Shown in pieces: positions 1 to 8,916 of a stretch of DNA of 64,000 bases. The translations under genes and the position numbers were made by a program. The stretch is from Corinectria fuckeliana (taxonomy: Eukaryota; Ascomycota; Sordariomycetes; Hypocreales; Nectriaceae): assembly GCA_019137255.1 (NCBI GenBank), contig WPDH01000234.1:186001-250000 (forward strand), written 5' to 3'. The notes below the pieces were generated by a model. It ran no database searches. It was not told the origin of the DNA and saw nothing but the letters and a program-made list of their open reading frames with translations. The first letter of the stretch is position 1; each line of letters opens with the position of its first letter.

Positions 1-266
1 ATAAACTCCCACTTGCGCCATGCTCAACGAATGCAAGCATTAAACCACCAAACGGTCGTGAAACAGTACCATGCCTGCGAATAAACCACCCCCTGCGGCG
101 CATCAAAACTAAAACCCTTCCATGCCTGCCCTTAAACAACCGAAATCCATGTGTGCATACAAAATCTTACAACAAATCGGAGTATCTACCACAGGCGGCG
201 ATGCTGTGGTACTCGCGCGTTCGGTCTAGCCTCATCCATGAAGGACTGCCGTTTTGAAGCTTGTGA
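1..266. other. Intergenic, 3' side of the kinase gene
   Basis: No coding region is supported. The first 140 bases hold three imperfect copies of a short unit reading roughly ATGCNNGC..TAAACCACC (near 31-53, 70-92 and 121-140). This is the downstream flank and probably the 3' UTR of the minus-strand kinase gene. Confidence 0.4.
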
Positions 267-2322
267 TCAGACAGCAGGCCATCGAATTCGAAGACCGTCC
301 ACCCAGCGAGAGTAGAGCACGTCGGACAGCTGCTTGCAGTGCTCCATGCCCGATCGGGCCTCCTGGCCGGGATATCTACTCTCGAGAGTCGACTTCTCTC
401 CCAAGGCCCTATTCCTCACCGTGGAAGCATCCACATGCCGACGGCGGTGGCTCCGGAGGTGTGGGTTGTTATTGCTCAGGATTAGCTTGCTCGGGCTTGT
501 CTGGGGCGTGACGTTCTTGACGATCACGGTCCCCTGGGGAGTTCCGTCAGCAGGGATCTTCTGAGTGGGCTGTCGAAGCAGAGCAGCGTTGAGCTTGTTG
601 TCTTGGGATATGGCCGACACCATGTTGCTCATCAAGTGGTAGGCTCCCTCGGGGTCGACAGCATCCAAGGCCGCAAAGGCATCCGACAGCTTCGCCAGCG
701 CTTCTCGCTTCTGCATCGCAGAAGTCTGAGCATGCAGCTCGGTGAGAGTTGGCTCCACGGCCTTGTTGTATAGTCGGCGTCCCAGCACAGCCTCCTTCCC
801 GTATGGCTCAACCGGTGCCGTCATCGAGGGTGGAAGGTTCTCATCACAAAAGACGTCGTCTGGCGATTTGGGTTGGCCTGCCGAGCCGTCCGAGGGCACT
901 CTTCGGAACAGACGCATAGTCGATCCCGAGTTGCCGAAGGACATGTCCGTCTGAAGCGGCTTCTTCGGGAGCACAGAAGATCGAGGCGAGCCATTTGGCT
1001 GGACAGAGTTTTGAACAACAGAAGCTCGCCGAACAGTCGACTTTCGAACGGTGCTCGGAGCCGGCGAAGACGCGCCAAGAGGTGCATCGTTAAGATCTAG
1101 TTTGCGCAACGCCTCGTCGGTGGCAAAAATGGATGAAGGCTTGCGGTGGTGCTTGGTGGGTCTCGGCGCAACCGACTTGACCGTGTCGAACGTCCACTCT
1201 TGCTGTTCATCCTTGGGGATTGTCTGCAGGGTCTCCTGGTAGTAAATTGGGTGCTTTTGTCGGTTCTGGTTCGCATCCCACATTTGTCTCCGGGCAATGA
1301 GTTCCTGCAACGCCTCGACTTTGCCAGCAGACCGGATGAAGCGGTGTCGCAGCAGGTCCTTTGCGCTTGGTCGACGGTCATAGTCCTTGGTAAGACACTG
1401 CGCTACAAAGTCCTTGAATTCTTTGCTGAAGTTTCCCTCTAGTCGGGGTGCCGCGTTCTTGGGGATGTGGAACAGGACTTTCATAGGGTGGATGTGACAC
1501 AGCGGCGGCTCGCCGTTCGCCAACTCCATCGCCGTAATTCCCACAGACCAGATGTCCACCTTGAAGCTGTAGCCATCTTGTCTAATAATTTCTGGACTGA
1601 GCCAATACGGTGTTCCAACTCGCGATATGTTAGTTGAGGAGGCTAGGAGAGGAGTGCGTTGGTATTCGCACGACAGAAGCACGCTTACCGAATGTGTTGC
1701 GCTGTGACTTGAGGTTGGTGAGCTGGGCAGATACGCCAAAATCGGCTAGCTTCACCTTGCCCGTCTCGGACAGGAGAATATTTGCGGCTTTGATGTCGCG
1801 GTGAATCTTTCCTTCGGCGTGCAGGTACTGGAGACCGAGGAGGACCTCGCGACAAACGATGGCAATGTGTTCTTCGCGCAAGTTGGCGGGTTTCAACTGC
1901 CTCTATTAGGTCAATCCAGTATATTCAGAGGGTAGTCGTACCAGATCCAGACACGACCCGCCGCCTAAGTACTCCATCACGATCCATAACTTGGTGCCCC
2001 GGAGGAACGATTCTTTATACTGCGTCACGTAGGAGCTGGCGCAGGTGCTCAGAACAGCAATCTCGGCTTGTATATCCAGAATGTCGTCTTCACTTGACTC
2101 TAAGTCAATCTAATTGAATCTGTTAGCATGGCTGATGGGTAGAGCATGGTAGATGGGTGAGATGAATAGAGCATGTTGGGTAGAACAGCCAGATGCACCT
2201 ACGAGCTTAATTGCCACGGTTTCACCTGTAGGCTTATGAATTCCCTTGTATACCACACCAAACGACCCAGAGCCTAGCTCTTCAAGCACTTGATAGTGCT
2301 CGGCAACCCCGTCGTCGTCCAT
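267..2322 (-). CDS. Ste20-family (GCK-type) serine/threonine protein kinase
   Basis: Four exons on the minus strand (2322-2203, 2109-1942, 1896-1689, 1618-267) join to 615 codons. The kinase domain fills the first half: glycine loop GSGSFG near residues 17-22, ATP lysine K39 in VAIK, HRDIKAAN with catalytic D130, DFG at D148, then GTPYWLSPE. The second half is Ser/Pro-rich with poor order, and the protein closes with the motif YSRWVDGLRIRWP. The catalytic sequence fits the germinal-centre kinases of the Sid1/SepL/Kic1/Nak1 group, which act in septation and polarity signalling; which of these is the ortholog I cannot settle. All introns are GT-AG. The start is the first ATG upstream of the glycine loop. 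The 5' flank carries long G runs and two undetermined bases. Confidence 0.93.
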
Positions 2323-2457
2323 TGTGTGTTCGCGATTCGCAGTGTCTGAAGTGCGCGGCGGGAGCAGAGAGGTGCAGGCAAAGGCGCCGTTTGAGGATGA
2401 GAAATGAGCGGCAGAGATGCAGGCAAAGGCGGTGTTTGAAGACGAGAGGTAAACGGC

Positions 2458-2502
2458 GGGGGGGGGGGGGGGGGGATNNTGGGGGGGGGGGGGGGGGGGG
2501 GG
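2458..2502. repeat. Poly(G) tract interrupted by two N bases
   Basis: Eighteen G, then ATNNT, then twenty-two G. It lies 136 bases upstream of the kinase ATG, so the kinase sense strand reads poly(C). The two N are the only undetermined bases noticed and probably mark an assembly join or unresolved homopolymer, so the true length and content here are unknown. Confidence 0.9.
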
Positions 2503-3720
2503 ATATTGTGAGCTTGCAGGAGGAATCTTCGACGTGACCTCGAGGCAGTCGTGTTGTTTCTTGAGGGGCTAACCGGTTGCCTGGACAGCACACTAATTAC
2601 ATACAGGGGTTTGATTTAGCGGGGCTAGGTCGCAACGAAGCGGGCTGAAATGGATATTCCCTTGTATTTAGTAATTACTAGGCAAAGCGTTACGATGTTG
2701 CTTTGAGTGTTCTGTGAGAGACTGAAGCCTCTATAGAATCGCGCATCGCCAGCTGTACTCTCATGAAAGTCCCATTGAGGAGTTGGCGAGCCCCGTCTCC
2801 TGGTAGGGCTGGGATGTGGAGTAGGTACAAAGGTTCAAAGGTACATAGTACAGACAGAGCCTCCGAGTCCTGCACGTCGCCCGCTCCCGTCCGTCTCCAC
2901 CCTGTGGGGCCGTAGGTACTTATCCAACGTCATTGTTATTGATGGAATCACACGACCTAAGACCGAAGTGGCATGGTGGTTTATTAGATCAGAAATTGAC
3001 CTTTAGTCCACTGATTCACCGAAAGCCACGTTTAGTATTGTGCACTCGCTGGTATTAAATGTGATATATAAAGTATAGACCATTCTAAGGACTAACGCTA
3101 TAAGGGACTAATACCTTAGGGCTTAAGGTCTACTCCCCTTAGTCCTATATCCTAGCATCCTAATGCCATAAGATATAATACTCGGTCCTGTTCCTGCTCC
3201 CTCTCCCGCTACCTTGGGCTTTGCCTCGATTCCCTGTTCGTCCACCAATTGGTGTAGAAACCGGCACTGCAACCTAGAAAGAAAGTATAGTGACAAGTGA
3301 CGGAGGTTCTCTTTAGGACCCTGGCGGCCCAGGTTGGCCTCTGATTTGCCCTTCCGAAGGACGGGCGCGGAACCTCGAAGGAGGTTCGACCCGAGTGCTC
3401 TTATCGTTCACGCGTCTCTTGACCAAGACAGTCATGTCTTTCGGCACGAACAAGGTGCCCTAATTGAAACGGCGAAAATGAGGAAGAGACCGAGATGCAG
3501 CAGCTGCTGAGGAACAAAGCGTGAAATCACCAGCTCATTTTCACTCAACGCAGGCCAACCGCTTACTGATGACCACATAAAGCAATCAGCGACCTGTACG
3601 TGCGGCCCGCCAATCCAATTATAGCAAGACAACATAGACGCAACATCATTGAATTGCAAGCCGGCGAGGCTTAGGACATGCAGTTAGCAGGATGATATCG
3701 TACGACCAGAAGAAATCGGT
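2503..3720. other. Intergenic, AT-rich in part, no gene
   Basis: Upstream flank of the kinase gene. From about 3040 to 3185 the sequence is rich in TA, TTAG and CTAA words (for example AAGGACTAACGC and AAGGGACTAATACC), the texture expected of repeat DNA altered by repeat-induced point mutation (RIP). No open frame here is convincing. Confidence 0.4.
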
Positions 3721-4073
3721 CTATAGTTCCACGACAGCAAAATTACACTCGGCGACATAGCCGCGACAGACGAGTAACGATTTCTAGTGTTTCAACTTTG
3801 CGACTGTTGCATAATACCACTAAGGACATCCACACGACACATACCTTCCAGAGGAGCTCAATAGTCTCAATAGCCGCTGTCTGCTCTGCCAACTGTAGTT
3901 GGCAGAGAGCAATCCACCCGGAGTTCTTGTCGCCTTTAGAGGAGAGGCCGGCAGTGTTGTAAGCGAAATCACGCAAGGCACCGAGGGCGGACGAGGCCTC
4001 ATCCGCCGCGCGCGCGACACGCCGCCGTTCCACGGGTGACAAAGGGGGCCCGACCCCTCATAGTGAGACTCTC
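3721..4073 (-). pseudogene. Decayed two-exon coding remnant, unknown family
   Basis: A minus-strand frame encodes about 66 residues rich in Ala and Leu (containing ALRDFAYNTAGLSSK and AIETIELLWK). It then meets a GTATGT donor at 3844, an acceptor at 3785, and a short last exon ending VAECNFAVVEL and TAG at 3721. There is no ATG. Removing one base in the CCCCCTTTG stretch near 4045 would link it to an open frame coming from about 4110. It lies 180 bases beyond the stop of the next feature and may be the tail of that gene. I do not recognise the family. Confidence 0.35.
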
Positions 4074-4248
4074 GAGTCTCCGGGATTGTCGAGCCAGTGG
4101 TGGCTAGTGAGTTTATTCTAGGACCTCATTTAGCGCCACATCCCATTCGGCGTGGAGAATGCCGTCTTACATCTACTATGTATCTTGAGGATAGATCCTA
4201 GCTCCCTAGAAACTATTCAAAGTATCTATCTATAAGAATATGTTGAAC

Positions 4249-5048
4249 TTATTGTAGGTCCCGGTTTTGGTGGGAATAGAGTGCATTCTGGGCTATCTTC
4301 GTGATGAATCTAACTCTCTCCATCCTTGGGAGTACGTCGGCGCCAACTCTCGCTAAGCCCGACTGTATCTCATCTATCGCTGTTTTCCAGGCTTCTCTCC
4401 CTCGATCAGCGGGATGTGTGGATTGATAGGCTGAGGGATTGAAGAATTGATGAAGTTAGGAAAGTAATAAGATACTACAAACTAGTATATTAAGGATTCG
4501 AGGAACGAGGGGACAACTTACGTCTGCGCTTGGAGTCTCGGGCTGTTGAAGGGGTACGCAGGGCTCGAGGGGTGGCGAGGTGTCCACTTGGGGGGACTGT
4601 ACATGTCAGTACAGGTCATTCCTCTGAGAAAGGTACTCACGCTTTCCAGAGCGCTGGGCTGGACGTAGGCCGAGTGGCAGAGACTGGCTTTCCGGCTGAG
4701 GCTCGTCAAGAGGTGTAGGCGGGTACAGGACCTCTTAGACGGTTGGACCACGAGTCTCTGACCCGTCATCATCATGGAGGACTACATCGTGTTAGTCGAG
4801 AATGTTACAAGGTCGGTAGGAACTTACAGCTATGCCTGGGGGCCTTGGACTTGACGCTGGAAGAACCACTCGAGCGGACTAAAAAGGTCAATGTGGTTCA
4901 TACAAAGGTTGACATGAACCTACGCTTGTTCTTGGGCGTCCGAGTGGCCTTGAGTTTCTCCTGAGCTCGAGGAGACATGTCGTCGACAGCTAAGCCATGT
5001 TAGTTACGCCTCTAGAAAAGCTGGATTCCACTTACAAGAGGAAGACAT
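4249..5048 (-). pseudogene. Six-exon gene-like unit with one premature stop, unknown product
   Basis: Minus strand: exons 5048-5036, 4989-4924, 4878-4828, 4781-4641, 4596-4522 and 4430-4249 sum to 176 codons. Every intron is phase 1 with a GTAAGT, GTAGGT or GTGAGT donor and a TAG or CAG acceptor, and intron 1 has a clear TAACTAACA branch site. The frame is interrupted only by TAA at 4737-4735 (codon 59); one C-to-T change would turn CAA into TAA. The predicted protein starts MSSSSVDDMSPRAQEK, has a Pro/Ser-rich middle and a more regular C-terminus (DEIQSGLARVGADVLPRMER). Intron 5 contains the repeat also found at 6647-6680. No known domain recognised. It could be a recently broken gene or part of a mobile element. 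Confidence 0.45.
4461..4494. repeat. 34-bp dispersed repeat, copy 1
   Basis: Matches 6647-6680 at 32 of 34 positions. It contains AAGTAATAAGATACTA followed by ACTAGTATATTAAG. It sits inside intron 5 of the broken gene at 4249-5048. Confidence 0.7.
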
Positions 5049-6643
5049 CTTGAACCGTTGATACTTGACTGCGAAGCCAAGTATATACCAGCCTCACGAG
5101 AGAACCGGTAGTGGTCTTCAAGAAGTCTTTTCCGAACGGGCGGGAACAGGCAAGGGAACGGCGGCGGCGGCAAGGTAAACGAACGTGGACTTCAGACTGA
5201 AGTCCTCGATGGCTTGAGGAAGAAGAAACATATTCAAATTCGTATTTTCAATTTTTTTTGTGCGTGTGTCCTGTTGCCCTGAGGCATCAGTTCGACATCG
5301 TGAGGAAGGAGCGGACAGTCTGGCTGGGACGGCTCGTCATACGTCACTGGCTCAACAACTCAACGACTCGACAATTCAGCCTGAGAAAGAACGAGCAATT
5401 AGGTGCGTCATCACGATCCAGGTTCCGGCAACGGACATCGTCCAGTGAGGGGTCATCGCCTCTCGAAGAAGTAACTGGTAGTCGAATAGACTATTATTGT
5501 ACGTTGGTCTCGATTCAGGCCCGGCAACGGCCATCGTACGCCATAACAACTACCGGAAGAAGCCGACGGTGAAGAGCTTTCAGCAAGAGTATTGGTACGT
5601 CCACACAGCAACTCCTACCCTACTTACTAGTAGTACTGGAGCTCAGCCGAATGGTCTGGAAGGCGGACCTTCGGGCACATTTCAAGACAAGCTGGTTACC
5701 TCCTCGAACGAGGGCCTTTTGCATAGGTTACTCAACACTTCATGCTATCAGATCTCTCCTTTTCCTCACTCTTCCTCCCGCAACTGCCAATATTGTCGGT
5801 AATTGTCTCTGTTGGGCCGTCGTCAGAGACTGAGATCCCGTTCCAGCAGTCAGTCCCGAGATCTGCACTTGCGCCCTCGTCAGCTTCCTTGGCAGGGCGA
5901 CGCCCTGGCGAAGCGCGCTCATCCGCTTATCTAGGCCTGCGCATCACCTCCCTGGGAGCAGAACATTGCTGACTCTGCCAGAACAAGGTTTTTCTCTCCT
6001 GTCAGTCTCGTTTACACTTTCCGACCCTCTTCCTCCTTCTAACTGTCGACTCCGTCAGTTTAGTCTTTTCTACGTTGTCGCCATATCGGAGAATGCTGAA
6101 AGCCCCTTGGTATAAGATGAAAGCTTTCTAGACGGGGAGAAGAAGCACGTGGCTGCTTTTAATCGACTGGATCTCTGACCTGAGGTGATGCACGGTGATC
6201 CCCAGCACCACAATTTACCGCTTTACAGTATAGATATTTCTAAGCAGGTTAATATGTATACCTTAGAAGATAAGTAAGGGCTCTCACAAATCGAACTGTT
6301 TGGCGGTAATCGCCACAGGGGGGTTTAGCAATAATGCCCAGGCTTCTAGTAGGGAGGCTTTAATGTCACCCATCAGGGTTCTTCTCGCACGATTATTCGG
6401 CTGAGAAAAGCGGATGAGTTTGTTATGGCAAGTGCGATGGGCGAGTCGGGGAAGATGGCCTTGTCAATGGCACAGGTGAGAATCTCAGGTTTCTAGTAGT
6501 TGAGGCTTGACGCCAGCATTATGAGGTGACTCAGTCTTTTACTAGGTTTACAGATGTCACCTAGAAGATATTAGCACTCTTCTTCGCCGGCGCTGATTTA
6601 CTTTTAGGGATTTAGGGATTTAGAGATTAAAAGATTAAGAGAA
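5049..6643. other. Intergenic, no supported gene
   Basis: Several open frames of 60-104 codons exist but none looks like protein. An imperfect direct repeat of about 28 bases (around CCGGCAACGGACATCGT near 5420-5446 and CCGGCAACGGCCATCGT near 5520-5537) is present. From 6600 the sequence turns AT-rich with short TTTAGGGA tandem words. Confidence 0.4.
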
Positions 6644-6646
6644 AGT

Positions 6647-6680
6647 AAAGTAATAAGATACTATATACTAGTATATTAAG
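6647..6680. repeat. 34-bp dispersed repeat, copy 2
   Basis: Second copy of the unit at 4461-4494. Here the centre is the perfect palindrome ATATACTAGTATAT. It lies about 44 bases beyond the stop codon of the decayed remnant at 6724-6950. Confidence 0.7.
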
Positions 6681-6723
6681 CACTTAATTTCTTTTATATA
6701 ATATAAAGTACTAATAGCTATTC

Positions 6724-6950
6724 TTACTTAGCCTTTTTAGCCTTCTTAACATCCCCCTCTCTTACCTTCTTAAACCTAGCCTTAATAGTAGTCACTCAGC
6801 TACTCTAGTACAGCTTAAGGTGTACGTTTCAGAGCACTAAGGCCCTAGTAAAGTGTATCTCGCTATCAACACCCTCCACGACAATCTTCTTGACCCAATC
6901 TTTATTAACGCCCCTGCCTCTGCCGCCGTCTTTCCCGCTGGTATACTTTC
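6724..6950 (-). pseudogene. RIP-like decayed coding remnant
   Basis: Reading the minus strand gives protein-like stretches (VNKDWVKKIVVEGVDSEIHF, then TIKARFKKVREGDVKKAKKA before TAA at 6724) broken by in-frame TGA and TAG codons and at least one frame change. At least one stop (TAG) is what a CAG-to-TAG change would give. The DNA around it is strongly AT-biased. The Lys-rich tail could belong to a DNA- or RNA-binding protein of a transposon, but the family is not recognisable. Confidence 0.35.
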
Positions 6951-7094
6951 CAGTTGCGTTTAAAGCCCTTAGACTCTTGTTAGGGCCTACTCATACGTTT
7001 TACCTCTGGTAAGCTCGACGAGCGTCTGGAGGAAGACTTGGTGGCATTGAGGAAACTAAAAGTTATCTTCCAGGTGGACATCTATAAACCCAGC

Positions 7095-7908
7095 ATGGCG
7101 TCGCCAAAATCCCCCCAAGATACCCTAGCTACACCAGCAAGAGAGTATCGATACCCTTGAAAGTCATTGGTGAACGGCCTCATCCATTGGCCATCAACTT
7201 ACAAAGATCACTGGACTCCCTGTCGAACTTTCTGCCAAGCTCGAGTACGCTGAACTGCCTACCTTGACGCGTTGGAATGCATCCAGAATCTAACGGTGCC
7301 CTCGCTCTAGCAAAAATCAACTCTTTCGAGGATCTTCCGCCTCGAGCCTTAACGACAGCAGCGGCGATCACTCCTCTTTGAGCAAGGGCTGTGAAAAGGC
7401 ATACAGAGAGCTCGCTACAAATCACATTGGCGATCTCAATGAGTTCTTCGTGGGCTTGATCAGAAGCTCCACAAGGCTGCCCACAGGCCAGGATTTCATC
7501 TCCGCAGCTAAAGAAAAGCCGCCAGCACTTGGTGGTAAGCTCTACATTTCAGACCCTTGATGATATGCCATAGTATCTAACTTGTTGTTGACAAATTATA
7601 CCCTGACACTGTTGTCATCGCTCACGCACGACCAACTTGTCAACATCTACCTCCTTGTATCCCGTTCATACTAGACGGAGAAACCGAAGGGCGAGTAGCA
7701 GGTAGCCACATGTACTGCAAGGTTCCAGACTGATGTCTCAGGAGAGAGCCAGTTAACTCAGGACGGCTCAGGCTCCTCTTGCGAGTCGGCTTTGCTGGCG
7801 CCCAAGACGCCATCGCGTGCAACCAAGGTCCAGCTCGTCATGATTTGGAGGGTGATATGGAAATCGTGTAGAGTAATCATCGCCCGGATAGCTGGGGAGG
7901 TTTGGTAG
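7095..7908 (+). pseudogene. Frameshifted coding remnant, unknown family
   Basis: An ATG at 7095 opens a short frame (MASPKSPQDTLATPARE). Protein-like sequence then continues in changing frames: HPLAINLQRSLDSLSNFL, ALAKINSFEDLPPRALTT, CEKAYRELATNHIGDLNEFF (to about 7557), TVVIAHARPTCQHLPP (7603-7731), then SQLTQDGSGSSCESALLAPK ending at TAG 7908. Some breaks may be introns, but at least two look like single-base frameshifts. Unlike the block just upstream it is not AT-biased, so RIP is not the obvious cause. Function unknown. Confidence 0.3.
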
Positions 7909-8174
7909 TTAGTCTCAGGCTAGTCGGCAGTTAGATCAGCCACGTTTGACTCCCGATCTTCTGCATGCAGCAACTACTTCGTAATTACTCAACTACTGTA
8001 AGCTGTTAGAAGGTTTCCTCCATACCTCTGCGCAGTGCACAGCGTTGGCGCTGCCGAGCCGAGAAGCAGGCACAACAGCTTCTCCTATCAGAAACAAACA
8101 GCTAATCCAGCGCGTATCTTATCGAAGAAATCTACAAAAATTACCAAAAGAAAGACCACTGCTATCCGCGTATT

Positions 8175-8254
8175 GCGCGAACCGGGAGTCGAACCCGGAG
8201 CCCGGGCAGATATATTCATGGGAAGCCCGGATTTTACCGTTAAACCATTCGCGC
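8175..8254 (-). tRNA. tRNA-Gly (anticodon CCC) with a short intron
   Basis: The minus strand folds as a cloverleaf. The acceptor stem GCGCGAA pairs with TTCGCGC. The D arm is GTTT..AAAT, the anticodon stem CGGGC/GCCCG, and the T arm CCGGG-TTCGACT-CCCGG. The anticodon loop region is 17 nt, read as TTCCCA plus about 10 nt of intron (TGAATATATC) plus the last loop base, giving anticodon CCC. A TTTCTTTT run follows on the transcribed strand, a suitable RNA polymerase III stop. If the loop were read one base differently the anticodon would be TCC, still glycine. Confidence 0.88.
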
Positions 8255-8916
8255 TGTTAGCAACACGACCATGCTAATTGTGGAAGGACATCATTGTATT
8301 AGTAACTATAAGGAGTATTTCGCAGAGCTCGACGTAACGTTGTGTGGGGTAATTAAAGAGTGTCTAGATAAACGAAGGGCCTCTATGGAGTAGCTGGACA
8401 ATGATGAAACAAGCACAGCAATCATAGAATACGGTCACATGGTAGTTGAAACTTGCGGTGAGATTAATTCTCATCCATCTTAGTTACTTTACCAAATTTA
8501 CAACCGTTTTGTTTACATACAGATGAATACAAAGCATACTTATTGTGTACATTTGAGAAAAACAGCTTCCTCACGAATTTATTGATGGTAGAGTTGTACT
8601 CTATACTGGCGAGATCTTTTGCCGATCCTCAACACCTAAAGGCATTATCTGCCCTCATCAGAAACCATTCAGCTCTCAAACCAATCTTCGCCACCATTTC
8701 CGTCGGCCAAAACTACAGATTTATAGTTCAAAGTGAGGTGCATTAGGTGGGAGGCAGTTTGGGGTTTCACTATTTGGCCGCTTTCAGTAGGTGGACTATA
8801 CTATAGGCAAGCCGCAGCATATGAATAAGCCAGGATTTCACACGGCGTGGTGCTTCTTCTGTCCTCAATTTGTGATACAATTGCAAGACAGATATTAAGA
8901 GGTCGTTCCGAAGAGT
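8255..8916. other. Intergenic between tRNA-Gly and RAI1
   Basis: No gene supported. AT-rich; it contains the upstream flank of the tRNA gene and the 3' flank of RAI1. A 67-codon plus-strand frame (8543-8746) has no recognisable features. Confidence 0.4.
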
